A DNA stretch of 64,000 nucleotides from Teratosphaeria epicoccoides (Eukaryota; Ascomycota; Dothideomycetes; Mycosphaerellales; Teratosphaeriaceae), in assembly GCA_021401465.1 (NCBI GenBank), contig JADDMT010000125.1, positions 1-64,000 of the forward strand. Reading direction: 5' to 3'. Below the pieces are notes generated by a model. It saw nothing but the letters and a program-made list of their open reading frames with translations. It made no database searches and was not told the origin of the DNA. Each line of letters opens with the position of its first letter. Positions within the stretch are counted from its first letter, which is position 1. This document shows positions 44,314 through 56,433 of this stretch, in pieces. Both the position numbers and the translations under genes were made by a program.

Positions 44314-46075
44314 TCACACAGGACTGTCCTCCCCCCTTTTGTCCTCAGTTGACCACGTGACGCCATTCCAATCGCGGCGCAATCTAGGGGATAGCTTGTA
44401 CAAACCAAGATATGGCGAATTGATCGGAGACTCTCCAGTAAAAAGCAATATATCATAGATCAATGCGCCAACGAAAGCTCCCCAGAACGGCGCTACCATT
44501 GGAACCCTTAACGGAGGAGTTTGGTCAGCTTCCGACCTGTCGCCGTCGTTATCAGGACCTACCAGAAATAATACCTCCCGGCCCGCCAGACATTTGGCCC
44601 GTACCCAATCATGTACGAAACCAATCTTGGACCGAAGTCACGGGCGAGGTTGATGGCATACCCTGTCTCCCAGCCGAAGCAAGCACCAATACCGAAGATC
44701 ACGAAGAAGAGTCCGAGCGGCACCAGCTTTCCGGCTCCCAAGTTTGCGTCGTCTTTAAGGGCATATATCAGGAACATCAAAAGACAACTGGCAGTGAACT
44801 CGCTGAAGAACTGGCCTGCCGTTGTCATGAATGCGGCCGGGTACGTGCCTGTTAAGTAGAAGGTCAGTACGAAGATGATATCGCAGAAAGGCTTCGGCTC
44901 ATTGGATTGCTTACTAAATATCCCGGCCGTGGCCGTGTCGGAGTACCCTGGTACCGTCAGGATGCCTTTGCCGCCTTCGTAAACTTCGATGGCGGACTTG
45001 TAGTTGGCATAGACGACTGCAGCCGCAGCCATCGCCCCGAGGATCTGGGATAATGCATATACAGGGAATTTCTTCCATGGAAACTTGCGAAAGACGCAGT
45101 TGCAGAAAGTAACAGCAGGGTTGAGGTGGCTGCCGGAGTATCCTGCTGTGTAGACGCCGAGCATCACACCAAGGGCCTGCGGCTGGTCAGCTTTGCCTTG
45201 CGGACGTCAAAGTTTCATGCTGAAGACTCACCCAACCCCAGCTGATGGATTGGTAGCCCCCTCTCTGGTCATTGCTCAACAGCACCTGTGCAACCACGCC
45301 ATCACCAAACATGACCAGGATGAAAGTGCCTAGAGCGATTAAGGCAGGTTAGCCAATTCTCCACCGACGCATCGATCTTGTGCGGCCTCATTCATCAACC
45401 ATTTGTCGAGTGGACGAGGCATCGACGGCTGTCCGGTCGATGACAGCGGTATCACACGCAGAACAAACGATATATCCGGCTCAGTCGTAGGTCGTCAAGG
45501 TATTTAGAAGAATGCAATCGTGGCGCAGAACTCTATCGGTTGCTTTACTTACCCATGAACTCCGAAAAAGCTTCACGGAAGATGCGACGTGTTCTCGGCC
45601 AAAACAAAGACGCATTGGCTGACTTCTTCATCTCAGCAGTCATGCTGCGGTCGATGAGGGGTCCATGCTCCGCAAATGGCGGCTCCGGAGAGGCAGTAAA
45701 GGTAGACGACAATAAACTGTGTCGTCCTTGTTCCGGAAGCAGAGCGGCATGGGAAGTCCTCGGTGCGAGGTCGAAGACTGGTGCGACAGGCCCTTTCAAC
45801 ATTGTCGTCGACGGTGAAGGGAAACTACGCACACATGTGTGATGTGCATGGTGTGGCTGCTGCCGTGTAGTAAGGGGGGTCGTTAATGGCGATCTGCATA
45901 GTCCATGACCAGGCTTGTCTTCTAATGCTAATGACTCGGCTTCATTCACCGCATGACTGTCTCGTGAGACTGTTTTTCCTATTCCGAGACCGACGGTCTG
46001 GCCATTCGATGACACATGGGGCAATTGTGGCGTGCCATACTCGGTGTCTGCTGCAGCATGCGACCCTGCCATCAT
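44314..46075 (-). CDS. Aquaglyceroporin (MIP family)
   Basis: Six-helix membrane channel for glycerol and/or water. Minus-strand exons: 45553-46075, 45232-45329, 44915-45176, 44563-44848 and 44314-44506. The introns are 223, 55, 66 and 56 nt, all GT-AG, and they restore one frame of 453 residues. The first pore motif is intact (SGSHLNPAVTF). The second is GYAINLARDFGPRL: an NLA variant of NPA followed by the Arg-Asp typical of aquaglyceroporins. Splicing creates GTFILVMFGDGVVAQVLLS and AGIFSTYPAAFMTTAGQFFSEF, both standard for fungal members. The N-terminal ~174 residues before helix 1 are hydrophilic. The real start may lie further inside (for example at MTAEMKKSANASLFWPRTRR) if another intron exists. 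Confidence 0.88.
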
Positions 46076-47800
46076 CGAACAGAGGCTGCCGCCTTTGGCA
46101 AGATTTCGTCAAGGTAATATCTGGAGCTTCTCTCGGTCTTCTTCCAGCGTGTTTCTGACGTCAAATTTTTCTGGAAAATTCTGGCAGCTGTCCCAACACT
46201 GTATGTGCACTTGTCAATCGATCACAGTCCTGGCATCCGATACCGCTTGTAGCGCATGCAGCTGCCAGCTACTTCGTTGCGAGGAGGCTTCTAGGAGACG
46301 CCAGAGGATGTCCTGCGAGTGCGAGGGCTTGAGCCGAGTGGGTGAGAGATAGAGCTTCCTCAACGCCTGACAGAGGGCACAGGAGGTGCTAGTGACTTTC
46401 TCTACGGATATATCTGCATAATGGGACCATCTTGTATCACTCTTCATGCATCATCTATCTCGAGAGCCGGTCAGCATGAGTCTGCGCACTTGCCGCGTTG
46501 GACACAAACAGCCGCATAACCCCCTCGGCAGCTTGCAACGGAGCTCGACCAGAATTTGTCTTTGCATCCGTGTGAAGGTTGCATCCCTTATATGATTGTG
46601 CCGCTTGATGGAGGTCCGTCCGCCTTTGCGACACACCTGAGGTCGTCGAAGAGACTTCAGGTCCGACTTAGCTTGATGGCAGAACAAGGAAATATGAGAT
46701 CGAAGCATACGGACTAGTGAACTACATACGTTCTTGTGGTTGCGTGTCACGATTGGCATCAAACCGCGGGAGTTTGCTGACAGGATCTCACATGCATTCA
46801 CGTTCGATGCGTGGAGAAAGGCAGTGCAGCTTCGTGATGACCGCTCGACTCGCGGGTGCTTTGGGCTCACGAAGCCACTTTGTCGTCCGTCCCAGCATAT
46901 TGCAAGACCGATACTCGCCTACGCGCTGCGTGCGTTTGCATCTGGACAATCAGCTGAGCCTCCAACGCTCGGCGCTAATGCCTGGCACAAGAACCTACAA
47001 GAATAGAAGATCACGTCAGCGATTACGGACTTGATTGCCACTCTGTGTGCAGCACAGTTTCGAGTCGGCTGAAAGCTTTCCACGGACAGTTGATCAACCA
47101 CGCCTTCAGTACCGCCTGACGAGCAAGACGCTGCGTACCACTGGCGGACAATGCATATTGTGAGACTCGCTGCCCCGCATAATCCCTCGTCGTTCCTTAG
47201 CACTCCTCGACGAGGCAGCGTGCACAGTACCCTTCGTATATGTGAAGCCGCTCGACCCATCACGTGTGTTCAGCTTGCCTCCTTTCGAAACACCACTGCT
47301 CCAATTGACCGGCGTACTCTGAGCTCGTGTAGCAGCAGTCAGTCTCAGAAATCATACTGAACAGGATTCTGTACTGAGCAACATTGACCTTTACGAAGAT
47401 TTGTAAAAGCTGCAATGCAGCAGTCTCATCGGTACCCCAGCTCCCACTCTCCACATTTCACTCTCCACATTTCGACCAAACGACTGGTAACACAGTGGGC
47501 ATGATTGTGGTAAGAAAAGCGGAGGTCGCGCGTCAGACATGCATGATGCGGTGATCATGCAGTATCCCAGACTGTTCTTCTTAGACTTCCAAGCTTCCAA
47601 AGCGAAACAGCCTGGTTGGAGAGAATGAGTTGACACAAGCACGGAAGAGCATGCGAGTACTTCACCGCGCTGACAAAAGGTACAGACACTCTCGTGCATC
47701 CCCATGATCACATGTCAGGTTGGAGTTCGCCCGCGTCTAGCCGTTCTATTCAGCCCCGCGTGCATCTGGACGGCGGTCTAAATGTGCCAATTCCACATGC
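46076..47800. other. Intergenic region bordering the repeat block
   Basis: No supported gene. Minus ORFs at 46214-46447 and 46451-46870 and others at 47.2-47.7 kb overlap plus ORFs and show no motif. Base composition is still gene-like here; the change to TAG/CTA-rich sequence comes near 47.8 kb. Confidence 0.45.
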
Positions 47801-47988
47801 ATGTGTTTTTTGATATCACGTGTTTGCTTAAATTGAGCTGGTGATTGCTAAATATCACTTCACTAGTGATTGTTATTATGATTCGATGCTATTGTCAGCT
47901 CATTTATAAGTGATTCCTCCTTGCTGCTATCAACTTACTATGTTACACCCTTAGATTACTATAATATCACTCCTAATAAGGTACCAAA
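47801..47988. repeat. Left edge of the repeat block
   Basis: AT-richer sequence with GTGATT/AATCAC and GTGAT/ATCAC words in both orientations (for example around 47840-47875), as at transposon ends. I could not define a terminal repeat or a target-site duplication. Confidence 0.3.
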
Positions 47989-48588
47989 ATGGCTGAAGAA
48001 TCTACTACTAGCTTACCTGAACTTAAGCTACTACCTCTAGTGCTAGTGTAAGTTGTTTCTATGCTTATAGCATACTTACAGAGGTAGTCGCTAACTTATA
48101 GTAGTAGTTTACGCTGTCTAGAGACTAAGAATACTGCTAATTAGTAGTATAAGTCTAAAGAGAGCTAGTAGTACGATTACAACACTAGCCTTAAGGAGAA
48201 AGATGCCCTCTTATACAAGTATAACATAGCTAGCTATATTATAGAGACTAATAAAGGCAAGCTAGCTATTAATCTATGTAACAAATATACTAAGCGCAGT
48301 TATAAGTATAGGGTCTAGTCCTAGCGTGATAATGCGGCTTACGCATTCTGTAAGTGTAATAATTACGTTAGATATTACGCTAATTACTAGCATAAGCTGT
48401 TAATTAAGGAGAAAATAGGGGCAGTTAAGTTAAGGCTTACTACAATTAAACTGCAACTAGACGCATTTAACATGCGTATTAACACGCAGCTTAGTAATAT
48501 AGAGGGTATGCTTAGTAGTACTAGAGACATTAATGATGTCAGGACTACCTCTACATATCCCTATAGAATCTACCTACTAACTTACTAG
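47989..48588 (+). pseudogene. RIP-degraded ORF, unknown transposon protein
   Basis: From ATG 47989 (MAEESTTSLPELKLLPL) one frame continues for about 200 codons. Apart from one TAA its interruptions are TAG codons, as expected when CAG or TGG has become TAG. Without those stops it would be a Lys-rich, helical, coiled-coil-like protein (for example LRLTTIKLQLDAFNMRINTQ). It shows no domain I recognise. It is not part of the chromovirus family next to it, and could be the N-terminal protein of element C or of another transposon. Confidence 0.45.
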
Positions 48589-48827
48589 CCCTGACTAGCC
48601 TAGCATAGCGTAATCTAGCCGGGGTCGTCCCTATTAGGGCTCAGGCTTGCCTAGCCTAGGCAGAGTAAGGGGACTCCTTAATCCCCCTGACTTATCCTAC
48701 TTCCTTCTCTATTAATTTGAGTAGTCCTACTATAGACCTATAGTCTGTACTTTGACTAGCCTATACTAGTCTTGTTATCTTACACGCGAATTAATCCTAC
48801 TAAGCATAACAGGCATCATATAGTAAT

Positions 48828-49076
48828 GACGACTACAAGAAGTAGTGCTGCTAGCGCTAGTAGTAAGTAAGGGAGTATAGGCTCTATACTACCTAGTAAA
48901 AGCAGCGTAGCTAGTAGCTAACTAGACCCTCCTAGGCTAGACGATAGCGCTTAGGGCGTAGGCCTTAAAAACTAGCTTAAGGCTAAAGATAGTAGGGGCC
49001 GCTTAACCCTTTCTAGCGAGTAGAGCTAATAGCGATAGTAGATTGCGAACTAGAGGGATCTAGATTAGGAGCAAAG
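48828..49076 (+). pseudogene. Element C, 5' part (gag start), degraded
   Basis: Plus-strand, TAG-riddled sequence upstream of insertion A. Joining base 49076 to 56799 (that is, removing element A and one copy of the 5-bp duplication) gives a continuous gag-like frame across the junction. This stretch is therefore the left half of the interrupted element C. The ATG at 48828 is a possible gag start. Confidence 0.5.
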
Positions 49077-49436
49077 TAATATAGATGTATATGCTATATA
49101 ATATAGAAATATCTCGTAGTATGACAGAGTAATCCGACCTTTTAGTAGGTATAAGACAGCGCTACTTTCTGCTTATTGCAGAGGTAGCGCTAAGGGTGCT
49201 TATAACCCCTGACACTCCTTAATTAGGGAAAGCATGTCTAAGCCTAACCCCGCAGGGGTACTATAGGGTTAGCGACATAGGGGCGTCCTATGTCGACAAC
49301 TAATCCTACTTAGACAACATATAAGCTAACATATGTACGAAGGACCCCCTTGCTATATGTAGCAGGGTTACTACATGCTAAGGGTAGGCATTAGAACCTA
49401 TGCGGTTCTAATAGCCCCCTAGTATTAACCGTATTA
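49077..49436 (-). repeat. 3' LTR of copy A
   Basis: 360 bp, with ends TAATA...TATTA that correspond to TGATA...TATCA in the less mutated copies. It shares its sequence with 56434-56793, 59351-59710 and, inverted, 58177-58536. Confidence 0.9.
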
Positions 49437-49450
49437 CTACCCCTCCTCCT
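49437..49450 (-). other. Polypurine tract of copy A
   Basis: On the minus strand AGGAGGAGGGGTAG abuts the 3' LTR. Copy B has AGGAGGAGGGGCAG at the same place (59711-59724). The plus-strand primer is therefore conserved, apart from one C-to-T change. Confidence 0.8.
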
Positions 49451-50071
49451 ATGAGGATGTCCCTAGCCTTACTAAGTAATACACGTAGAACGTATAGGGT
49501 ACAGGATGTAGCACACTTATACCGCGTAAGGGTAAATAGGTAGATAGCCTACGTAACATGTGTTATATGTATACCTTAACACCTTCGTAGCGAGTACAGG
49601 GCAGAGGCTACTAACTCGGGCGGGTTTTAACCTGTTACATGTTAGGCGGCTTTATAACACCTTCGCTTTATATGCAGATTAAGATATCAGGATACTATAA
49701 GCACGTACTTTAGTTAATCCTTGAAATTATAGGGCGAGCATACGCGCTAGCCTTGCTAAGTAGCTTAGCTGTCCCTATTTAGTCGTGACTATAAAGAACA
49801 TGTTATAGAACCTTAGGGTAGTAGGAAAGTATGCGGACGCTCTACGCGCGCTGCTTGAAATAGCAGGAGCGCGCTCCTAGCGCGGGCCTCGCCACATTTT
49901 CATGCTAGTAGGCTAGCACGAGTGCGGTTAGCACACATGCGTAACAGCCGCGTTATCTGTTATTACATTATTCGGTCCCCTTGTAAGTTAACTAAAGGCA
50001 GGTACTCTGCGCATGTAGTTCGAGTTACTAGCTTAACAGTTGCGGTAGGTAACAGGGGGGCTGTTAGAGGG

Positions 50072-50078
50072 TATAAAA
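50072..50078 (+). promoter_or_regulatory. TATA box for the antisense ORF
   Basis: TATAAAA on the + strand, within GAGGGTATAAAAACCTCG, about 160 bases upstream of the antisense reading frame and followed by a C/T-rich leader. In copy B the matching site reads GTAAAAAAAC, so the box is lost there. Confidence 0.45.
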
Positions 50079-50231
50079 ACCTCGTCGCCTTCCTAAACTT
50101 CCTGTTCTAAGACACTAACATTAACCTCTGCTCCTATTTCGCTTAGCTTGCGCCTTGCCGTGTCTACGGGTCTATACTAGAGCTTCTTCTTCTTCAATTA
50201 ATTAATCAAGATCAATTAACCTGTCTTAGCT

Positions 50232-51731
50232 ATAATAGCTTATGTGCTACAGACTAAGTTTGACGCTACTCGCTCTGCCCGCAATCGTTGCTTGTGTCGA
50301 TGATGCCTTGACAACCTTAGTAGCTAAGCTGCACACATCTCTTCTCTACGTGTTAGTAAGGCGTCCCCTACCCGCGAGGTATGCGTGACTTGTACTAACT
50401 AAAGCGTAGCCGAGATCTACGTTAGCAGATTTGATGAGAGTAGTGTCTACCGCAATTATGTTAACTATAATAGCAAGCATCAAAAATGCTAAGACCTCCC
50501 TGAAGAGGTGTATAGCAAGTACAACTAGCTCTGCTATAACATCGATGACTTCTAGAGTACGCGCGACAAGGGGATTACTAAAGGCACTCTGACTATAAAC
50601 AGGCTATAGGCTAAGTACCGCGAGGCACTCGCCTACCTGCTTGGCGCCCTCTCATGCTTTACCGCGACTGCTAACCATTCTTACGGCAGTGTTCGCTTCG
50701 ACTCTCTACTAACAGGCGAAAACGTTTGTCTAGGTCTAATCGCAGACTTAGTCTAGAAGATCTTGAAGGTGCTAACTGTTAGGGTTAAGACCTTCGCCAT
50801 AGTACGCATATAGTGTAGGTACCCTCTAAGTATAAATGCTAACTTTCTCCGCTAGGCTAACATTAGCGTCGAGAAATATCCGACTAGCCGTTAGCGTTAG
50901 CAACTTAGGGCCCTTGCCTCTATTAACAATGACTTTAAGACGCGGATAATCCGCAAGAAGGTTATCAAGCAATTTACTGCTCCTGCTACTAAGGCCACGC
51001 CCTAGCGCCGTACTAAGAGACAGCCTGCCTCTAAGCTAGTCCTAAGGACTAAGCCGTAAGTTACTTACTCGAATCCTGTCACGTACGTATAGCTAACACA
51101 TTGTAGCGCTACTGCCTACGCTGCCTTGACACTACTGTCTAAGAAGAAGAAGAAGGCTAGGGCCGAAATTAAGGTTAGTAACAAGGAAGCCGAACCTTCC
51201 CTGCTTGCGACCTACACTATGTCCGTCAAGACGCTAAGGCACAAGCCTCTAGGCCAGATCTTTGAGGATGAGGAGGATGACGACGTCTAGGATACCTTCG
51301 GTCCTAACGTGATCCCTTCGCGCTATAGTGTCACTATACTAGTTGCGCCTAAGGGGGACACTAAGTCCGATGATATAGTTAACACTCGTGTCAAGAAGCG
51401 CAAGATGATCTCGAGGGCCGAGCGTAACAGCTACAAGCGCGCTCGAGTCTCTTCGCCTTCTAATGCTAAGGATAAGGTAGTCGTCATAACTAGGCGCGGT
51501 AAGGATGTCGCTAGTTCTCTAGCTACTATAGGCTCTAAAGACGAGCTCCCTCGCAACCTACTAAAGAAGAAGATGCTAGCCTCTCTTCATGGCGTTGCTA
51601 CCCCTGTCACTTATAGTCGCTTCAGGGTGTTTAGTAGACCCCGTGTAGGTAGGCAGTCCCTAGCGGACTATAACAAGAAAGACTCTCCTACTTCAGGTTT
51701 AGTCAGGAAGCCTCTAACTAGTAGTCGCTAA
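50232..51731 (+). pseudogene. Antisense accessory ORF of the chromovirus, copy A
   Basis: On the strand opposite to gag-pol, between the pol end and the polypurine tract, one reading frame runs about 500 codons to a TAA at 51729-51731. It is interrupted only by TAG/TAA stops (CAG, TGG or CAA origin) and by a TGA where copy B has CGA. The last 140 codons (51309-51731) are fully open. The predicted protein has a globular N-terminal half and a basic, Ser/Lys-rich C-terminus with an acidic patch (IFEDEEDDD). From the CTA codon at 50247 to the stop the length is exactly 1485 nt, as in copy B. Family unknown. A start codon is not preserved; ATA at 50232 or 50235 could be a mutated ATG. Confidence 0.6.
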
Positions 51732-51871
51732 GCATTAGCTATGAAGCTAATCTGAGCATGTCTCTTGTTCTCCTTAGGTTTATTCTAGGTGTGCCTTTAG
51801 GCATCAATAATATATGAGTAGGGCGTTTGCTTCTTGTTATTACTCCGCGCGTTATGCGCTACATACATGTG

Positions 51872-54800
51872 TTAAGAATTCTGCTCTAAAGCCCTTATCT
51901 TCCTACGAATTAACCTTCTTAAGCCCTACTTATGCCTCCTCTACTCTTCGAATTCACGAATAGCTTCTAGAGCGTTCTTGTAGTCTTTAGCTAGAACCTA
52001 TTATATGTACTTAGGTAGGTATCCTTTCTACTTTACTAGATAGTACATTGCGCCCTTACGCTACATACTGTCCTTAATACCCTCGACTTCCTACTCTTCG
52101 TTCTCTTCTACTACTAGCATCAGGTCTGCGGGCTCTTCGCCCTCGCGCTATACCTATAGTTCGAGTAGAGATACGTAGAAGACATTGTGCACATAATATG
52201 ACGATAGCAATAATAGCTAGTACGCCTGCGAGCCTATTATGTCATGTATCTAGAAGGGTCCGACGAACCTTGGCGTCATCTTCTTGCTTAGAAGTTTTAG
52301 CTTAAGATTCTTTATTAACAGTAATACCTTCGTACTAACTACATACTACATCGGTTTAGCATAGGCGCTATGCGCTATTATGTTTAATCTAGGATTCTAA
52401 GGCCTTTTTCTAGTGTTCTATTAGCACTGAATGTACCTCGCGCATACGCCGCGCTAATTCCGCGGCAGCTAGCACCCTCTCCTTAGAAGACTCGTCCTAA
52501 GGCAGTTCTAGGTGTATTTCTAGATTAAAGCTATAAAGAATCTAAAATGGCAACATGTGTATAGTAGCATGCATGCTGTTATTAACTGCAAATTCCGCCA
52601 TAGGAATTATGTCAGCCTAGGCATCCTGGTTCTTAGCGTAGTAGCACTAAAGGTACTACTTAAGAGTCTAGTTCATACGTTTAGTCTGACTATTAGTCTG
52701 TAGATAGAATGCTGTACTTAGGCGGTACTTAACACGCGCCTTAAACACAAATTCTTGCTAGTATTTACTAGTAAAGACAGAACCTAGATCTGATAGGATA
52801 CTTCGGGGGACACTAAAGCGCCGTATGACTTCGTCGCGAAGTAGTTACGCAAGCTCGCTACTTGTGCATCTTTTCGTACATAGGATGAAGACATTCATCT
52901 TAGAGTATTAGTCGACTACTATAAGGACAGCATTAACTATATTGCCTCTCTACTTTACTAGTAGCAAATTAGTGATAAAATCTATAGTCAAGTCCTGCTA
53001 TAGTCTCTCTAGTAGTAGGAGCGCCTAAGCATCGCTATAGGGGCGATAGCGCCGAGATTTGCTAACCTGGCACGTCTAGCAGGATTTGACATAGTTAGAG
53101 ACATCCTATTCTAGCGTAGGCTACTAGTATTTGCGCCCGAGAAGTGCGCTCGTCTCCTCTGCGCCAAAATAGCCCGCGAGTTTATTGTCATGATAAATAC
53201 AGAGGAGCTGCGAACAGAGTACGTAGTTAGCAGGTACGTAGAGCCTATTGTCAAAGTACTACAAGTCGCCTGACTTAGTCTAGTACTTCATACTACCTGT
53301 AGTGTCCTAGAGGGCTATACCCTCATTAATTAACTCTAGTTCTTACTCTTGTAACCGCTAAATAAGTCTCGAGACTTCTTTAAAGGGTTCTTTAGACATC
53401 GCATGCTTACTACATGTAAGCTAGTTAACTATTGCACAGATCAAGCTAGACATAGTCGCCATAACTGCTAGATAGGAGGGTTCGTTACTAGCGGAGGCCG
53501 TGAGACCCTATTACACCTGTAGTCGACCTACAAGAGAAGCTAACGACAGATTGCTACCCTAAACTACAAGCTTTGTTTGTAGCGTAGGGAGAAGCTATTA
53601 GTTACCCTCCTCCCTAGTGTTGTAGTCTAGTCGTCGCGAAGGACTGTCGGCTAGATTCGTCTTTCCGGAACGATGCTAGATAACAAAGTCAAAGCTAGCG
53701 AGGAAAGTCGCCTACCTTGCTTGCTAACTACTTAGCTGCTTCATGCCTATGAAGCCGCGAAGGTTGTTATAGTTAGTAAGTACCTTAATAGGGTGCGCTA
53801 CGCCTTCGAGGTAGTGTTAGTACTCCTTAAAGCTGTCAATAATAGCTAAAAGCTCTTAGTCGTAAGTCTTATAGTTAAGCTTAGCGCCCTACATCTTCCG
53901 TGACTAGAAGGTAATCAGGTACTATTGCGTACTGCCTTCGTGCGACTAGAGCTGCAATATAATTGCGGCTATTGCGAATTTTGAAGCATTAGTCTCTATC
54001 TAGATCTTCGTAGTAGGGTCAAAGTGCTAAAGTATAGGCGTAGTTTAAAAAGCTGCTTTAAGTTTAGAGAAAGCCTTGCTCTAAGCCTCCTCCTAAGGCA
54101 CTATCCCTAGCTTTTTTCCTTAAATCGCGCCCTTTGCGAGGGCCGTAAGGGGAGCCACGATCTTCGAGTAGGACTATATGAATCTGCGGTAGAAGTTAGT
54201 AAACCCTAGGAACACCTACACTTCTTAGAGGGTATTTAGCTGCGGCTACTCCGCGATTACAGACACCCTTTAGTCATCTATGATGACTCCTTCTATAGAG
54301 ACGATGTATCCAAGAAACTTAATCCTATCTGTCAGGAATGAGCACTTCTTTAGGTTTGCATACAGAGCGAACTTGCGGAGCTATTCTAGCACTATCCTTA
54401 GGTGCTAAATATGCTCTTCCTTCGAGTCGGAGTAGACTAGTATATCGTCTAAATATACTACGTAGTAGGTATCAACGAGGCCGGCTAGGGCCTAGTTAAT
54501 ATACGCTTAGAACGTTGCTAGTACGTTAGTTAAGCTAAATAGCATTACTATATACTCGAAGTGTCTATACTACATTCGGAATGTAGTCTTCTACTTGTCG
54601 CCCTTTCGGATCGGTATCTAGTAGTAGGCGTCCTTTAAGTCGATAGACAAGAAGATAGCAGCGCGACTAAGGCAGTCAAGCGTCTCGCTAATAAGTAGTA
54701 GGGGGTAGCGGTTTTTCTAGGTTACTACGTTAAGGCCCCTATAGTTAACGCATAGGCGGAGCGTGTTATCCTTCTTCAGGACGAACATGACTAATGCTCT

Positions 54801-56300
54801 AGCCTTACTGTCGCTTCGTCGGATCTACGCGTTCCTTTGCGCCTTGTAGAGGTAGTCTCGAAGTGTTTTAAGCTACGACTTCATAGTAGGCAGCAGGGCT
54901 CCTAGGATCGGCTTTAAACCGAGCCGTACGACTACCCTCTAGGGTATCACGTTAACCTCCGCAAGGTCATCTAACATACAGTCTACTAGCTTAAGCGAGC
55001 CATTAACTCGGACCGTACCGGATAGGCGCTAGGCAGGCTACGAGTCTACACTATTAGTAACAGACAGCTTAGATACCTGTAGTAGCCATTCGGTTGTCTT
55101 AGGCTTGTCCTTTTTTCGCCTCCCCTCTAGGGAGGTTTCGGACACCTTGCTTACCTTCTTCCTATTACTTCGTTTAGGACAGTAAGCCGCCTAGTAGTCT
55201 CTTGCTCTACAGATGTAGTAGCTACTCGGAGGCTTCTCGCTACTATCTTTTAGCTTAGAGGGCTTACTCCTCCAGAATAAACTACCGCGTTAGACATGAC
55301 CCCTAGGGCGCTTGTAATAGCGGCCCTTTAGTAGGTCCTCGGGGCTTAGACGCTTATTGTCCTTGCCGCCCGATTTTCCATTTCGCTTCAAGGTAATCTC
55401 TATACGTGTCGCAAGGGACACGAGGTCTTGCTAAGTTGTCAGAAGTTCATGAAAAGTCATGATTATATTCTGAAGATTATCATCAAGTTTAACGAGTAAG
55501 TACCGCATGCGTTACGTTTTAGTATAGAGTAGCATCTGTCCCTCGAGTGTAGCGAGGTAGGTAGCGAAGCTAGAGGTTGTTTGTCCCTTCCCCTGCTTAG
55601 CCTTCTTATACTCGACAGACACGGTAAGGGCGCGATTCCCTGGATCCTCGACCTAGTCGACACAGAACTAGTAAAAGTCTACCTATGTATACGTTCTATC
55701 GTAGACCCGCATAAGGTTATACTACTCATGCTAATTGTTGCGAGGTTCCTTATACTCTTCGAGCTATATTACACTAAAGGCGACTTGTTCGCTTTCTATA
55801 GAATATCCGCGTAGGTTAAGCACGAAAACTGCCTTACACGCTTGCAAGAAAGTTCGAGCCTCCTTTAAGGTGTCTCCCTTAAACAGCTTCGGGTTGCATG
55901 CGTTACGACTACCTCTTAGTAAGCCTACTATGGCCCCAAATTTAGGCACTAGGTTCGCAGGCACACGTAGAGGGTCTGCGCCTCCTAGTAAGTTATCTTC
56001 GTAGGTCCCTAGCGTGAAATCTCGCTAGATTTCTTCGTCCGCTAGTTTATTAGTACTACTTATAGCGACGTCTTCGTCGTCCTCGCCGTTGTCGCTACTA
56101 GAAGCGGTGCGGCTCTAGCTCTAGTTCGCAAGGCAGTTCGCGACCTAATTGACAATTATGGCTACAAGGGCTAGGTCGATAGTTAGGGTTAGCTGTAGTC
56201 CCTATGTAGGGGGTCTATTGCCTTTTCCGCCGCGTAATTAGCCTCTAGTAGAACTGTCGCTCGATGTAGTGTCGCTTGTAGGGGGTACTTCTACAGGCTA
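51872..56300 (-). pseudogene. gag-pol of chromovirus copy A, degraded
   Basis: Minus-strand polyprotein with many TAG stops. Recognisable parts in order: Gag (near 55960-55760, CNPKLFKGDTLKEARTFL); zinc knuckle (near 55240-55195), where expected Cys and His codons have become TAC; reverse transcriptase (YVVYLDDILVYSDSKEEH at about 54475-54420); integrase (SC-x-TCQVSKSRRYRPY near 53075, then DFIT and VVD-x-YSKM to about 52880); chromodomain (YLVK-x-KGYLPKY and VLAKDYKNALEAIREFEE, about 52085-51945). The pol stop is at 51872-51874. The 5' end of gag is not fixed exactly. The chromodomain places it in the chromoviruses. Confidence 0.85.
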
Positions 56301-56421
56301 GTTACTTAGGCTAGCTTTGCCATCGCGGGCGCTTAGGATAGCGCTTGCTACGCGTTAGTTACTAGTTCGTAGTACTCTAGACATATCGTAGTATTCTCTG
56401 CTAGACTACAAAGCAGGGGGG

Positions 56422-56433
56422 AGAAAGCAGAAC
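56422..56433 (-). promoter_or_regulatory. Self-complementary primer binding site of copy A
   Basis: Just inside the 5' LTR the minus strand reads GTTCTGCTTTCTCCC, not the TGG expected for a tRNA primer. CTGCTTTCT (rc of 56422-56430) is exactly complementary to AGAAAGCAG inside the LTR (rc of 56519-56527). That LTR site lies about 30-35 nt downstream of a TTATAA box (rc of 56557-56562), where the transcript should start. This is the arrangement of Tf1-type self-priming. Confidence 0.6.

Noticed and set aside
49922..50110. 62-codon plus ORF upstream of the antisense frame
   Set aside because: It overlaps the TATA-containing leader, is not kept as an open frame in copy B, and is probably chance.
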